64,000 nt of DNA from Gnetum montanum (lineage: Eukaryota; Streptophyta; Gnetopsida; Gnetales; Gnetaceae). Location of the stretch: positions 38,310-102,309 of the forward strand of contig MNCI01022538.1 in NCBI GenBank assembly GCA_015680685.1, given 5' to 3'. Below are positions 12,001-23,640 of this stretch, piece by piece. The notes below the pieces were generated by a model. It saw nothing but the letters and a program-made list of their open reading frames with translations, was not told the origin of the DNA and searched no databases. Position 1 is the stretch's first letter. The number at the start of each line of letters is the position of its first letter. The translations under genes and the position numbers were made by a program.

Positions 12001-13261
12001 AAGCTAGCTTTTGAAGGCTCACAATTGTGATAGATTATAGGTAGCCATAGAGGTACAATGGTAGCTTTTATTTCCTTGTATTGCTATTATGTATGATACT
12101 ATATTGCTATTAGATACACCTGATCTACCATGACAAAGGTAAGAAATTTCGACACTAGAAGCCTAGTGCAATCAACACAAGGCTAGAGGTGAAGCAACTT
12201 CTAATGGCATTAGGAGGAAGAAAAATAAAGTATAGGTGTTTTATCTAATTTCTATTTTTAAAGTAGCCTAGTATAGGTAGTGTGATAATCTATATAGAGT
12301 GGTAAGCATGAGTAAGACTAATAGTAAGTGTTAGCAAGTATTAGTAAATAATAGTAGTTGTTAGGTAGCAGTGGTAGGTCAATGTTAGTAGGCAGTGTAA
12401 ATGTAAGTAATTGGTAGTAGTAGTAGGTAAGTTTAAGTCTAGTGAAAACTCTAAAGGAAGGGAAATGAATAGTGATAGTAGCTAGTAGACATGGGAAGTA
12501 GCAATTGTTATCATTGGTAGATGAGGTAGCATAGGTAGATGTTCCATAAAGAAAACATTGCATAGCTCAAACGACACATTAACAAGGTAGACCACATCAA
12601 AAATAGAACAAATGAGCAACAATAACACACCAAAAAGAGGAAACACAAATGAAATGACTAGATAATTGATAGTGATGATGGACAATGACAACAACAATGG
12701 CAACACAACTAGCTCATTTTGCATGGCTCGATGCAGGACCAAAAACTACTTAGCTTGTAATTGCTTTGCTATGCTATGCTACATAACCAACCCATGTTAG
12801 CTATCCTTAACTTAACTTCACTAGATGATATAGAGATCTCTCCACTTACCTTAGGTAAGTACATCTTCCTCTAAGGATTTTGTACCTCACATAGCCCATG
12901 CAGCACTCTATTAGATAGATGACTAAAAATGATTTGTTTACTTCACATAAGAAGGTGAACTAGCATTTTTGCACTTGCTTATTAGTGGAGGAACTTATAA
13001 GGTATTCCTATACAATAGTCTTGAGTTCCAAATAAGGTTCATATAAAGCAGAGAGCATTGGTGTTAGTTGATATGGTATGGGTAAATCTCCTAAAACTAG
13101 GTACATGTTTGGTCACCACATATGTATCATGCTTTAGAAAGTCTCATTTCTTTTCATTCTAAGGTAAGTGGGTGGATTTGTAAGAGTGATCTAGGTTGAA
13201 TAAAAGGCATATTTTCTTGGTAATATGAGTGCCTATTATAAAAGAAAGTTTTTATTTTAAT
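9090..13261. other. AT-rich DNA without recognisable genes
   Basis: Some frames here are open for 60-86 codons (9,901-10,158; 10,095-10,319; 12,482-12,742 minus), but none shows a family motif I trust. A tag/gta-rich patch (tagtaagtgttag..., ggtagtagtagtagg) spans about 12,300-12,440. One copy of the dispersed motif is at 9,553. The flanks of atp6 probably include more mitochondrial DNA that I cannot recognise. Confidence 0.5.
9553..9590 (+). repeat. Dispersed 38 bp motif, copy 6
   Basis: Reads gggctttagccaaggaatga then tccaaaagttaccctaaa. It is close to the consensus. Confidence 0.7.
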
Positions 13262-13440
13262 GTTGAGGATGAATATTGAGGTTACAATAAGCTCATTCTT
13301 GAAATGGGTGCACACCCCACTTAAGTGTTTTTATGAAATTCACACTTACAATAAGCAAATTATTTGAATGAGCACATAGTGAGAAAGACCATGGCGTTAT
13401 CGTATTTATGTGTAACCTAACTGACTAATTGAAGGTGGGT
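13262..13440. mobile_element. MITE-like fragment, third copy
   Basis: It contains caataagctcattcttgaaa and, further on, aataagcaaattatttgaatgagcacatagtgagaaagacca, close to the interior of the 3,970 element (agaatgagtgcatagtggaaatgacca), followed by a taacctaactgactaat word. The terminal repeats are less clear, so the limits are approximate. Confidence 0.4.
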
Positions 13441-15439
13441 GCCTTATTTTTGATAGCAATATCTACATGTGTTAGGAAATGCATTTAAATGCCCTTCTTA
13501 GTTGGCATTGGGCTTTTGGGTAAGGCATTTTTAGTAGGTTGAAGAATCTATCTAGAGAAAGTTTTGACCTATAGTACTAAGTCTAGCCTAGGTTACTACT
13601 AGTGCTCCATGGATTTTTTAGTTAGCAAAGATCTAGGTAATGAAACCCCATGTAAAGTGATATGTAACACTTGTTTGTCCTTCCTCACGAACATGAGCCA
13701 GAGTGCACCTATGCCTTCTTGCTAGGCTAAGATAGGCAAGAAAAGATTCTTCATTGCACTCTACTAGTTGACCTAATTACAATCTACTTGGCTACATTAT
13801 GCTTTCTTCATTATTTGTCTACCAATGGAGTTTTCCTTACATCACTATGAGGACATAAGCAAGGGTACTTTGCATTGCTTCATGACTATATAAGTTAACT
13901 AAACCAATCAAGCAAGTAGAAGATAAAAAAACAAGGCTTGCTACAATCATCAAGTGGTACTTTAGCCAAGGAATGATCCTAAAGTTATCCTAGTACATCC
14001 TCACTTAAGAATATTGTGAGAAATGTATAAAATATATAAGAAAATAATGATTTCAATGTTTAAAAAATAATAATTTCATGTAGTATAATGGATGTGCCTA
14101 AGTATATGATGGGTGTACTTGGGTGTCTAAGTTTCACTTGAAGGTTTCTTAGAGGTCTAGGCATCTTCGCTCCTCACACTTCATTAAACAACACCTGAAT
14201 CCTGATGTATGGGCTGAAAGCTTAATATCTTGCTTAAAAGGAATTTCCTAATAGTAGATGATAGGTTTAGAATTGGATTTGCTAGCTGGGTTATGGCATA
14301 GTCCACTACATATATATATATGATTTCTATTTCCTTGCCTGCTAGCTAATTAGCTAGCATAACACCACTTACCTGCATATGGTTTAGCTTTCTATTCATG
14401 GTTCCATAACTATGGAATGCACTATTATCTAGAGAACGTGAGCTTGGTAGATTTATGATGGGAGAATTATTACTGGCTAATGAGTTATGCTAATAACAAA
14501 ATAAGAAACTGATCTTGTTCCTTCCCAGGCTTGTAGATAGGGATAGGATGGGCTAAGAAACTGGTGTTCAAGTATCACACTGATCTATCTTAAAGGATAT
14601 CTTCATACTAGCTATTTGAAAACTACCTTAAACTATTGAGTTGAGTGGCTACTCGATGTTGTTATAGGTCAACTAGCATAGGTGCTTTTGCTCTTATAAG
14701 ATAACCTAGACAAGGTAACCTAGCATTAGATATATCTTCTATGTATCTCATTACTATCTATGAGGAAGTAAAGTAGGCTTAGATTCTTTATTTCATCCAT
14801 ATTTAGTAATCCATCTAACTAGGGGTGAGAGATGCTCACATTGCATTTGATGTGCCTTACTGGAACTTCATGCTTTCATGGGTGCATGATAGCTAACACT
14901 TGCTAAGAAGGCTCATACTTGAGCTTCACTATCAAGGACATATAGCTTAACTTTGATATTACTTACATTATTATAGATGTTGGTAGTTCACTTATATTTA
15001 TTTAATAGCTGCTTAAAGGATCCTAGCATATTACAGCACATACAGCTCAATGATTTCTTTTTACTTCATAGTTAATAGACTAATCAACTTCTTTTTATAT
15101 TAGATATTCATCTTGTGCACAAACTTGGATAGTTCTTTCATCTTCACTCTACATTTGCTCTTAGTTATTTGGATGCTTACACATAGGCTATTAACTTTCT
15201 TAGCTCTAGGTGGGAAAGAAGTAGTAAAGAGTTTCTATTATATAGTTTATCATTCTTTATTATTAATTCATGGTGTAGGCTTTTTAGAAAATGGAGCCAT
15301 GCTAGTTTTTTTGTGATAATCTTCAATGAACTTGATAGTTTGACAACGGTTTATGCTTAGGCAGCCATAATATAGGGATACCCCTTTCATTACTGTTTAG
15401 ATGTATCTTAGTAGTTGTTGGTCTTCAAGGTTGCTCATC
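13441..15439. other. AT-rich DNA without recognisable genes
   Basis: CpG-poor, with frequent ctagctag words and no protein-like frame. One copy of the dispersed motif is at 13,959 and an (AT)n run is near 14,310. Confidence 0.5.
13959..13992 (+). repeat. Dispersed 38 bp motif, copy 7
   Basis: Reads actttagccaaggaatgatc then ctaaagttatccta. Confidence 0.7.
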
Positions 15440-15960
15440 TTCTTCTTTCAATCTTTGTATCGAGCTTCCCATTTGCTTTTTACTTAGAATAGTTTAGATC
15501 CATTTTGGATTAAATCCTTCTTGTTGCTTATTACTATTACACCAATATGGTTGTTGCCTTCTTCATTACTCTTTTCTTTTGTTATAAAACTTATTTCTAG
15601 CTTACTAATTTAAGTTGGTAAGTTAACAAATTCTTTCTCATTATTCTTACCCATTATTATGTCATCCATGTATCTAAGATACTTACTACCTTCACTAGCT
15701 TAGCCGAGAGATGTCAAGTAGAGGTTTATTAACATAGGAGATATTGCTCTACCTTGAGGGATACCTATACCTTCTTTTCTAGTGTAGTCCAACCCTTCTT
15801 TGTCATAGATCTCACTACACATGTACTTTTTTATTAACTTTAACAATCCAGGAGGGGATTCATCACATATTTTTCTTGTTACTATTTTGTGTCTCATTGT
15901 ATTAAGGCATTTACTTACGTTCATAAACTTTAGGCTAAAGACACTTTTCTAGTTTTAGAG
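15440..15960 (-). pseudogene. Group II intron-type reverse transcriptase remnant
   Basis: In one minus-strand frame the central RT domains are visible. KFMNVSKCLNTM corresponds to the domain with the first catalytic Asp in the D-x-x-x-x-F/C-D pattern, here decayed. It is followed by EGIGIPQGRAISPMLINLYL (the PQG...SP..N..L block of group II and retron-type RTs), then after a stop SKYLRYMDDIIMG (the catalytic box, Y-M-D-D), then a decayed thumb region. The PQG motif excludes LTR and LINE enzymes. Two stops precede the first block and more follow the DD box. The nearby cox3 and atp6 remnants suggest it came from a mitochondrial intron-encoded protein; the YMDD box is less common in that class than YADD. 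It lies 450 bp from cox3, in the opposite orientation. Confidence 0.65.
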
Positions 15961-16059
15961 ATTAGAATTAAATGTTAGATAGCCATGATTAATGAGGAAG
16001 CCATGACTTGTAGAATGTACTAAAGGAGTGAGTCATTTATTTAGCATTAAATATAAGAG

Positions 16060-16085
16060 AGGGTAACTTCAGGGTCATTCCCACT
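16060..16085 (-). repeat. Dispersed 38 bp motif, copy 8 (inverted, partial)
   Basis: Reads agggtaacttcagggtcatt then cccact; the inner half is lost. Confidence 0.5.
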
Positions 16086-16410
16086 CTTGTTAGTTAGCAT
16101 GAACAATGCTTTGTGAAGACAATACAAGATAGCTATAGGATGAAGGTCCACTTTGCTAGGAGATTTGGAAATGTAAATGTGGTACCTTCTACCAAATTGA
16201 TAAGTGCCCTTAGTTAGCCATCAATATATACTAATTTTCTCTTGGTAACTTTGATGATTTTTGTTTTCTGTACTATTTTATCAATGTGTATTTTAGGTAG
16301 AATCCCAATTTGTATATCTAGAATAATACATATATAAATATATAATTTATATTAATTTGGATAAGTAGGTATTTAATTACGTAGTCTCTAGGTAAGTATG
16401 TATCCAAGTA

Positions 16411-16682
16411 TTCATTGGATTCCAAGGAATGGAGTATTATCAAGCACCTTTCGCTATCTTGGATGGTATTTATGGTTCTACATTTTTTTAGCAATTGGAT
16501 TTCATGATTTTCATGTGATTATTGGTACTATTTTTCTAATCATATGTGATATTTGCTAATATATGGATCATTTAATCAAGGAGTGCCATGTTGGATTTGA
16601 AGTAGTTTCATGATACTAGCATTTCATAGACATGGTTTGGTTATTCCCATTTGTCTCTATTTGTTGGTGGGGAGGTCTATGA
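16411..16682 (+). pseudogene. cox3: Mitochondrial cox3 C-terminal remnant
   Basis: The last ~90 codons of cytochrome c oxidase subunit 3 are recognisable. [19 protein letters not shown] continues to GIYGSTFF; then, after a frame change near 16,475-16,490, come FHDFHVIIGTIFLIIC, KECHVGFE and DMVWLFPFVSI, ending WWGG with the expected terminal stop position at 16,680. Besides the frameshift there are three internal stops; two of these are the tryptophans of the WYWH motif, now TGA and TAG. The 5' two-thirds of the gene is missing. Its upstream neighbour is the minus-strand intron-type RT. It is clearly a dead nuclear copy of mitochondrial DNA. Confidence 0.88.
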
Positions 16683-17239
16683 AGAGCTAGATTACTATTA
16701 ACTACTCACTCAAAGCAACCCAAGGGAAGTTTTGAGCAATTACATACTTCATGTAGAGAAGTATGCTAAAGAGTCAAACCTTTCCATATATGAACAAACA
16801 ATTATTTAGTTATGCCATTAAATTATTGGGAACTTTGATTATAGTATTAGCAAATGTCTTCTTGGTGTTATTTTTTTTCTACTTTTTTATTTGGATTTTT
16901 CTATTGATAAATTGTCATTAATATTTTGGTTTTGGAAATGTTCATTCTCATTATAAAGAAAAAATTGATTTCATTCTACATTACCAATTGCAAAGAGTGA
17001 TTGATAGATAAGCACATAGTAATACATGATCATATTCTAATTTTATGAACATAAAGCTATATCATACATGCCCTATGACCTATTGGTAAGGTTAACTTTT
17101 TCCACCAAGTTTCCTATTGCATCCATGGTACCTGCAAAGCTCAAGGTTCTTACTATTCTTACCTAACATTCCCATGCTAAAGGACAACAAGTAGCAATAA
17201 CAACAACCGATAGATTAGATATTTTTTAGAGAATGAGTC

Positions 17240-17278
17240 TAGGATCACTTTGGGGATCATGTGCCAACTAAAGCCCTT
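17240..17278 (-). repeat. Dispersed 38 bp motif, copy 9 (inverted)
   Basis: Reads taggatcactttggggatca then tgtgccaactaaagccctt. Confidence 0.6.
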
Positions 17279-17882
17279 GCTAGGTTATCTATCTAGGTAG
17301 TTGAACATGCATAATATTCACACCATTGGGTAGTGATAGCTAGACTAGGATCTTTGTTTAGTATGTCAGCATGTTAAGTTCTGACTAAGAAATGCAGTCT
17401 AAGATAGTTTCAAGCTCAGATTGAGACATTCATCTCTATGCCTTACTTATGCAAGTAGTTCCTTGTGTATAAAAGTTGCTTCTTCAATCTTTCCCATAAA
17501 AAACATGAGTTAGCTAGTCAAAGGCCAACATTAACTAAGCATGCCTTTATATGTCTATTCATAGCTTGTATACTTTGATTATTCCTTCCTATAATTGGGT
17601 TTGGTTTGGAACTTAGCTTGGGACTTAGAGTTGAGAAGTTGATGATTTATGTACTACTTTGAGTTGCAAAATTTGGTCATCCAATTGATCTGGTATGAGG
17701 AAGGTCCAATGCTCAGGGTGTAATCAAAAGCTTATGTAGTATGCTTATTTTATAAATTTTCATTTCTTGTCTTATATCTTTGGTTGCTTAGTGTTAATTC
17801 TCTTTCAAAGCCTATGTTGAGATGAGTGAGTGAGGGTAAAATGGAGAATGAACTATGTGAATTACCCACCCCATAGACTAAT

Positions 17883-17920
17883 GGGCTTTAGCTGAGGAAC
17901 AACCTTGAAGTTATCCTAGA
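17883..17920 (+). repeat. Dispersed 38 bp motif, copy 10
   Basis: Reads gggctttagctgaggaacaa then ccttgaagttatcctaga. It faces copy 9 across about 600 bp. Confidence 0.7.
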
Positions 17921-18759
17921 AACCCTCATTACAACATGAAATATGAAATCAGGAAGTACTAACTAAGCTACTCTCTAAGTGTACACTAATTCTTTTATTC
18001 ACTTTTGGATATGTGTTAAGCCAACCCTTAGATGGTTGTATTTCACAAAAAGTGATTGTGACTTTTCAATAGCACAAAAAGTGATCAGGAACGTCCTTTT
18101 AACGTACACTACAAAGACCCAACCCAAAAAATAGCAACATTGGTATCTGTTTATCTTTTTGAACAATGATATTGGGTGGCTATCTTGTGTCTATAAAATT
18201 TGAGGATAATGAGTGATTTTGACCACTCAATAGCACCAAGATTACGATTCACATGTAGAAAAATCCCCAAGATAACCACCCAAATGTGATTGATGTATTT
18301 ATTACTTTATATTTTGGTTCTAAGAGTATTAAATGCTTCAACTCTATAAGTCACTTGATATTTTCCCCTTAGGAAGATGGATCATCTAGCATAGGAAGGG
18401 CTTCTTCAAATGTTAGAAAGTGTCTATTTAGATCTCCCAGGTCTCCACTAATCTAAAGGTCCACTTTCCACTTTCTAAATGTCCAAAGGACAACTAGAAT
18501 AGTTGGTATAATAAATATTAAAGATAGGGATGTTGAAATTGGAAGTAACATCATTCAAAAAATTGAGTCAAGTAATGTCACCAAAGAATATAATAACTAT
18601 TAACATGCTAATCTCAAACTATCGAATGTGAAAGCTTTAAGTCATAAAATTTTTCTAGCTGAGGTAGTTAACATATCTATCAATCAACTAACATATCTAT
18701 CACATAATGAAAATAATACTAGCATATCTATTAGTAACATTTCTATTGGATGGGGTACT

Positions 18760-18965
18760 TATCTACTGAGCTAGGTGTATGAGTTTCAAGTAGGTATGCA
18801 AGGTAGGGATTTTCAAAATAATGGAGGGAAGGTTTTTGATGATAGGGTGGACCTGTTCTAGGTATTTATAATAGGTGGTAGGTAGAATATGGAGAGGGAG
18901 GATCGTTGGGATAGTTTTTAGATGTTGGATAGGATAGGCTAGAGAGGATAGGTAGGGAGGATAGG
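18760..18965 (+). repeat. G-rich GGTAGG/GGATAGG low-complexity tract
   Basis: The plus strand repeats aggtagg, ggataggct and ggagggagg words and has few cytosines. The minus-strand frame that runs through it (Leu/Pro/Thr-rich) is a composition effect. Confidence 0.6.
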
Positions 18966-20074
18966 CTATCCCTTTGTATGTGCATAGCAAGGGGCACATG
19001 GATCATCCATATTTTGATCATTATGTCTCAGTGATTCAATGTTTACATATGTCCTTTCTTGGCTTATGTATTTTTATGTCCAATTTTCTTGGTTATGACA
19101 TTAGATGCACTTTCCTCTATAAAAATAGCCTTGATTTTTTACTTATTTTTTGGGGATGTCTAAAGCCCCTACCTTGGGTATCATGTCTTTTATCTAACTA
19201 AAAATGATCCATTTTATCACATATGTAGAAGCTTAGTTTGTCATTTTTATTGAAGGTAAATTAATGTGTCTTTCATTTCATGAATCTTTTTTCGTAGTTT
19301 TCTAGAAATGATAGAACAACAATGGTGTTTTTCTTAGTTATTGAGTTAGGAGGGAATAATAAGTGAAAGGCACAACCCTTGAGTTGGTTTGGACTATTTA
19401 ACATTTATTGTAACCAAAAAACTAATAGAATATGAGTGTTATTTGTATTTTTTTTTTTACTTTTTTATTTTTTGTTTCTTAGAAGGAGAAATGCAGCACC
19501 TGAAAGTGAATGATTTCATAGAGCTAAGTGACCTAAAAATGAGACCGTGATAACATAGAAGGTTGGTTGAGTTATCAAGTTTACCAAATGGTACAGGGAT
19601 TGCATCTAAGCCCCTGATTCAATATCCATATCTAACTATATTTTTTCTTATTTGCATTATGTAGTAACCACCATGAGTGATGCTATCAGGAGAAGATATC
19701 TATGAGTAACTTTATCATGAAAAGATAGGTACTTTTGGTAAGTAGTGAAAATATATCTACTTTCATATGGAAGAGTATGTTTGGCAAAGGTATTAAGTAT
19801 TCCAAAGTGAAATAGGACTATCAATCAGCCCCTAATACAATATCAAACCAAATGTTTGAGTTGTTTCTATCTTACTTGGCTAACAATATCGCATGCCTCA
19901 TCTATAAGTGATAGAATGAATAGAGCTTAGCCAAGATAGATCTATCTATTGTTTAGTGGAAAAGAAGGTTGATTCATGAATCTTATAGTAATAGAAATTA
20001 AAAAGCTTAGTGATCTAAAATTTTTGATTGTTGCTAAGATAGCATATTAATACTTACCATTTGAAGAGGTACCC

Positions 20075-20270
20075 CCAACCTAACACCTTTCTTGACCTTG
20101 CATTTAACACCTAAGACTTATACCTCCTATCCTAAATAGAGACCTTTCCTACCATTTTGGTATAGATCCTCCATCTATATCTCTTACCTATACCTTCTAC
20201 CTTTACCATTCTTGGTACTCCAATCTTCCAACCTTCCCTATCGATATAGAAACTTAGCCACCTTTCATTA
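20075..20270 (-). repeat. C-rich CCTACC/CTTACC low-complexity tract
   Basis: The plus strand is rich in cctacc, tacctat and cttccaacc words with few guanines. It is the complementary composition to the tract 1.1 kb upstream. Confidence 0.6.
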
Positions 20271-20286
20271 ATATAGATACTATAAT

Positions 20287-20322
20287 TAGGGTAACTCTAG
20301 GTTTTTTCCCTAGCTAAATTCC
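20287..20322 (-). repeat. Dispersed 38 bp motif, copy 11 (inverted)
   Basis: Reads agggtaactctaggtttttt then ccctagctaaattcct. Confidence 0.65.
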
Positions 20323-20478
20323 TACCTTCATCAACCTCAAACTTATACCATGTCTAGCTGGGGCATTTATGATTTGGTAGAGTTGTGTAAACATGGTTTA
20401 AACCCCCTATCCTTAGTAGGACTATGTATGTTAACTTGTGCTTGATGATGTCTGTTGGTCAGATGAGTAGGACCTACT

Positions 20479-20517
20479 TTAGGATAACTCTAGAATCATT
20501 CCTTGGCTAAAGCCCTC
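20479..20517 (-). repeat. Dispersed 38 bp motif, copy 12 (inverted)
   Basis: Reads ttaggataactctagaatca then ttccttggctaaagccctc. It is very close to the consensus. Confidence 0.75.
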
Positions 20518-21223
20518 TCTTACTAGTAATGGACATGGCTTTTTGATCTTTCTACTAACATCCCTTCATTTTGGATTGTCCTTCTCTAAGTGGATTCAAA
20601 AAGCACCTCAATTGTAACATTCTAATTTTTTGGTGTTTCTACCATTGTGTGTTTGGTTTAGCCTTGATCTCTATAAATTATAATCTAGTAGGTCACTTGA
20701 AGATTAGTTTGGTGGGTAGTGATTAATAACTTATCCTACTATGTGGATGAAACTATTAGATCTTCCTATTTACATACTGAATGTGTCAATCTCTTAGCTT
20801 GGTAAATTTTAATAATTGAAGTATATAGTTACTATCTCTATTTCATCCTAGTTTTCACTGGGTTGAAAAGGTAAGATTCATGTTATCATGTTCATGATCA
20901 AGCCAACAAGCCTAATGGCATCTAGTCTATTGGTTCATTATGATCTACGTTTCTTTAATGATAGGTTGGACTATTTCATTGACCTTGTTATTTGATCACT
21001 CAAGTTGTGTACTGATATCTTAGTCAACCAGTGCACATCTTGTTTTGTTGAAATGACTTGTGTGTTTGTAATGTGTTCTTCCAATGGCCTCCCTGTTCTA
21101 GTATAGGAGTTATCTTGTTTAAGATTGAATCTTGTTCTTAATGATGAGGGTTGAAAGACCTACCTGGACCTTTTAGGCAATATTTATAATAGGCTTTAGG
21201 TAATGAATGATCATGGTAATATA

Positions 21224-21262
21224 GGGGCTTTAGCCAAGGAACAATCTTGAAGTTTCCCTAGA
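21224..21262 (+). repeat. Dispersed 38 bp motif, copy 13
   Basis: Reads ggggctttagccaaggaaca then atcttgaagtttccctaga. It faces copies 11 and 12. Confidence 0.75.
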
Positions 21263-22645
21263 ATGCATTTTATATGGATACGTTCATCATTTATATGTGC
21301 ATAGCAAGGGTTACATGGCTTTTCTAGCTTCATGGTTGGCCTAGGGACTTCAATGATGAATCTATTTTTCAAGTTTTCATAAATCATTTATTTCTTCTAT
21401 TCTTGATTTATTTCTATTTTTGAGTGCCCTTGACTATCATATAGTTCAATTCTAGCTATGCAAGATATCATTGTTGATTCAGAGATTCCAAATGCTTCAT
21501 TTCTAAGCATTCAACTCATGTCATAGATATGCTCTCTTCATGTAATGATGTACGTGATAGTGTCATACTCCATGAAATAGATCCAACAGTAGAGAGAAAT
21601 AAAATTCACAAATTTAAGTAGGAAAGGTCATCCATTAAAATATCTACTCATTATTTTAGAGGATAAAAAAGGTAGAGTTAGAGATTGCACACTGAGCTCA
21701 TCTTAAGAAAAACTATAAAAATGATGAACATTAGCAAGGAAGGGAACATAGTGGAAGGTCAGGAAGCATAGTTGGTCTCAAATGTTTCAGATACTAGAAT
21801 GGAATAGCTCTAAGAGTGACTCATAAAGTCATGAAATGACTAATATACTAACCTAATGACATCAATTATGCATGACATTATTATCTAATGACAATGCTTT
21901 GATGGTTTGTACAATGTAAGTGCTCTATTTAGGATCTATACTGATTGCAAACATTGTTATCCTATGTAGTAAATCTTACTTGTTTTGAAATTTATCATAT
22001 TTTGGTCTTTCATGGTAGGCCATGGTACATCAGCCCTCAATGTCTAGCAGGTGATACCATTTGAGAACAATGGTTGATCTAGTGGATGCAAAATTACCTA
22101 CTGCTTGAACTAAGAAAATTTGGCTGATTTTGATGATGGAGTATGCATTACTAATTCTATAAATTTATTATCTATGCATTAGTGAGTAAGCTATTACTTA
22201 TAGCTATGCCTATTTTTCAAAATAAAATTCTAGACTAGAAAGTTATTAGTTATCATAATCCTCATTTTATAATTAAATATTAGCTAGGTTACCAATTAGA
22301 TAGATAACCATTTTAAGAAGAGATTATCTTTGGAAGCATTCCACTTTCTATCCAATGATAGTAATAGGTAGACTAAACATCCCTACATTATCCATATTCT
22401 AGATAATCATAGAAAAAAATAATAGACATACCAAGATTGTGCCAGTATATCAAAAGACATCTTGAAATCTTTACCAAGATAATAGGTTTCTACTTGCCTT
22501 GGTGACTAGATTATCCCAATAGTAATCTAGTGATAGGATGAGAGAAGGCAACTTGGCTTCTTGTCTAGTTGATGAGATGTTGTATTCTAGCTAATTCAAG
22601 GATGGGATAGTAGTTGTTCTTTGAAAAGCTTTCTTTGATCCTAGA

Positions 22646-23489
22646 TGATGAGTTGTTGTTTGACTTGATTAATGCAATCCTGTCGATGTGATCATGTTGA
22701 CGCATGGTTTTTTGTGTCAACACGTACTCATCAACGTAGTGTCTTGTTTTGCCTATATAAATGCATGCACCAACCTCATTTATGGCATTTGTTGGTTAGT
22801 AGCAAAGTTGAGCTCTTGTAGTTTTTCATTTAAGAGTTAGAGTATTTTCTAAGTTCCTACAATAGGAGTGAGAAGTGTACAGATCTTTATTCGAGCATTA
22901 ATGTACCTAGACACCTTGGTGTTAACAACAATAAAGATGAGCTTTCTTCATAAGCCTTGCAACACTTGGACTTAGCACAATCTTTACTTAATGCATTTAT
23001 TATTCATGAAATTTACTTTAATGAATTCAATTAATTAATTAATAGTAGATGATTAATACACATAAGTACGACCATCTTGAGCATATAATTAACACTTGGT
23101 AATCCTAGTAGTGTTTAATGCTTAATAACCTAGTAGGGTTTCAATGTGTTCAAGATGTGTACAGTAGATTGGAATGGATGCTTATGTTAGGATTAGTTAA
23201 AGAATTAGTTATTTATTAGATTAATTAAACATTTAATTACTTTATTTTTACAATTTATGAAAATTAAACAAAACACATACAAAAGATAAAAAATCATATG
23301 CCTCAGTTACACTTAACCATACCATTGCACCTCACAAGTGGAATTGGAAAGACAACAATCACATCGTTGATAATTCGCTACCTAGGAAAAGTGTAATTAG
23401 AGAGCTAAAGTCTATTAAATTTGATTGGATTGCTTAGTGAATGCTATCAATTCATATGATTGGATGTAGGAACTACTCATTGCTCATCA
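22646..23489 (+). repeat. 5' LTR of plus-strand Gypsy element 0
   Basis: The right edge is fixed by the primer-binding site at 23,491: the LTR would end ...gctcatca one base before it. A TATA box lies at 22,754. The left edge is not certain; I placed it at a TG dinucleotide (tgatgagttg), but no second LTR is available in the window to prove it. The sequence is CpG-poor, in line with an old insertion. Confidence 0.5.
22754..22762 (+). promoter_or_regulatory. LTR promoter TATA box (element 0)
   Basis: tatataaat, preceded by cc-t and followed by gcatgcacc, lies about 880 bp before gag. Its position fits the U3/R boundary of the LTR. Confidence 0.5.
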
Positions 23490-23490
23490 T

Positions 23491-23508
23491 TGGCATTGTT
23501 GCCAAGGA
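23491..23508 (+). other. Primer-binding site, tRNA-Asp type, mutated
   Basis: tggcattgttgccaagga matches the plant tRNA-Asp complement used by Athila-type Gypsy elements (tggcgccgttgccgggga). All five differences are C-to-T or G-to-A, as expected from methylcytosine decay. Confidence 0.7.
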
Positions 23509-23640
23509 CTTTAGTTAGCTACATGCACTACCTAGGAGTTAGTGAAATTATATAACAACATTGTAACAAACCCTAAAGTTAATATCATTAAGAAACATAA
23601 TAAAAACAACATAAGAACACTAGTTTTATTCTAATCTAAT

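Larger units (their letters stand above)
16683..22645. other. AT-rich DNA without recognisable genes
   Basis: No frame shows a family motif. Five copies of the dispersed 38 bp motif occur (17,240; 17,883; 20,287; 20,479; 21,224). Strand-biased patches are G-rich at 18,760-18,965 and C-rich at 20,075-20,270. CpG is nearly absent and TAG/CTA are frequent. Confidence 0.5.

Noticed and set aside
12482-12742. 86-codon Leu/Val-rich frame (minus) like a membrane protein
   Set aside because: It is the reverse strand of tag/gta/aac repeats; hydrophobicity follows from base composition.
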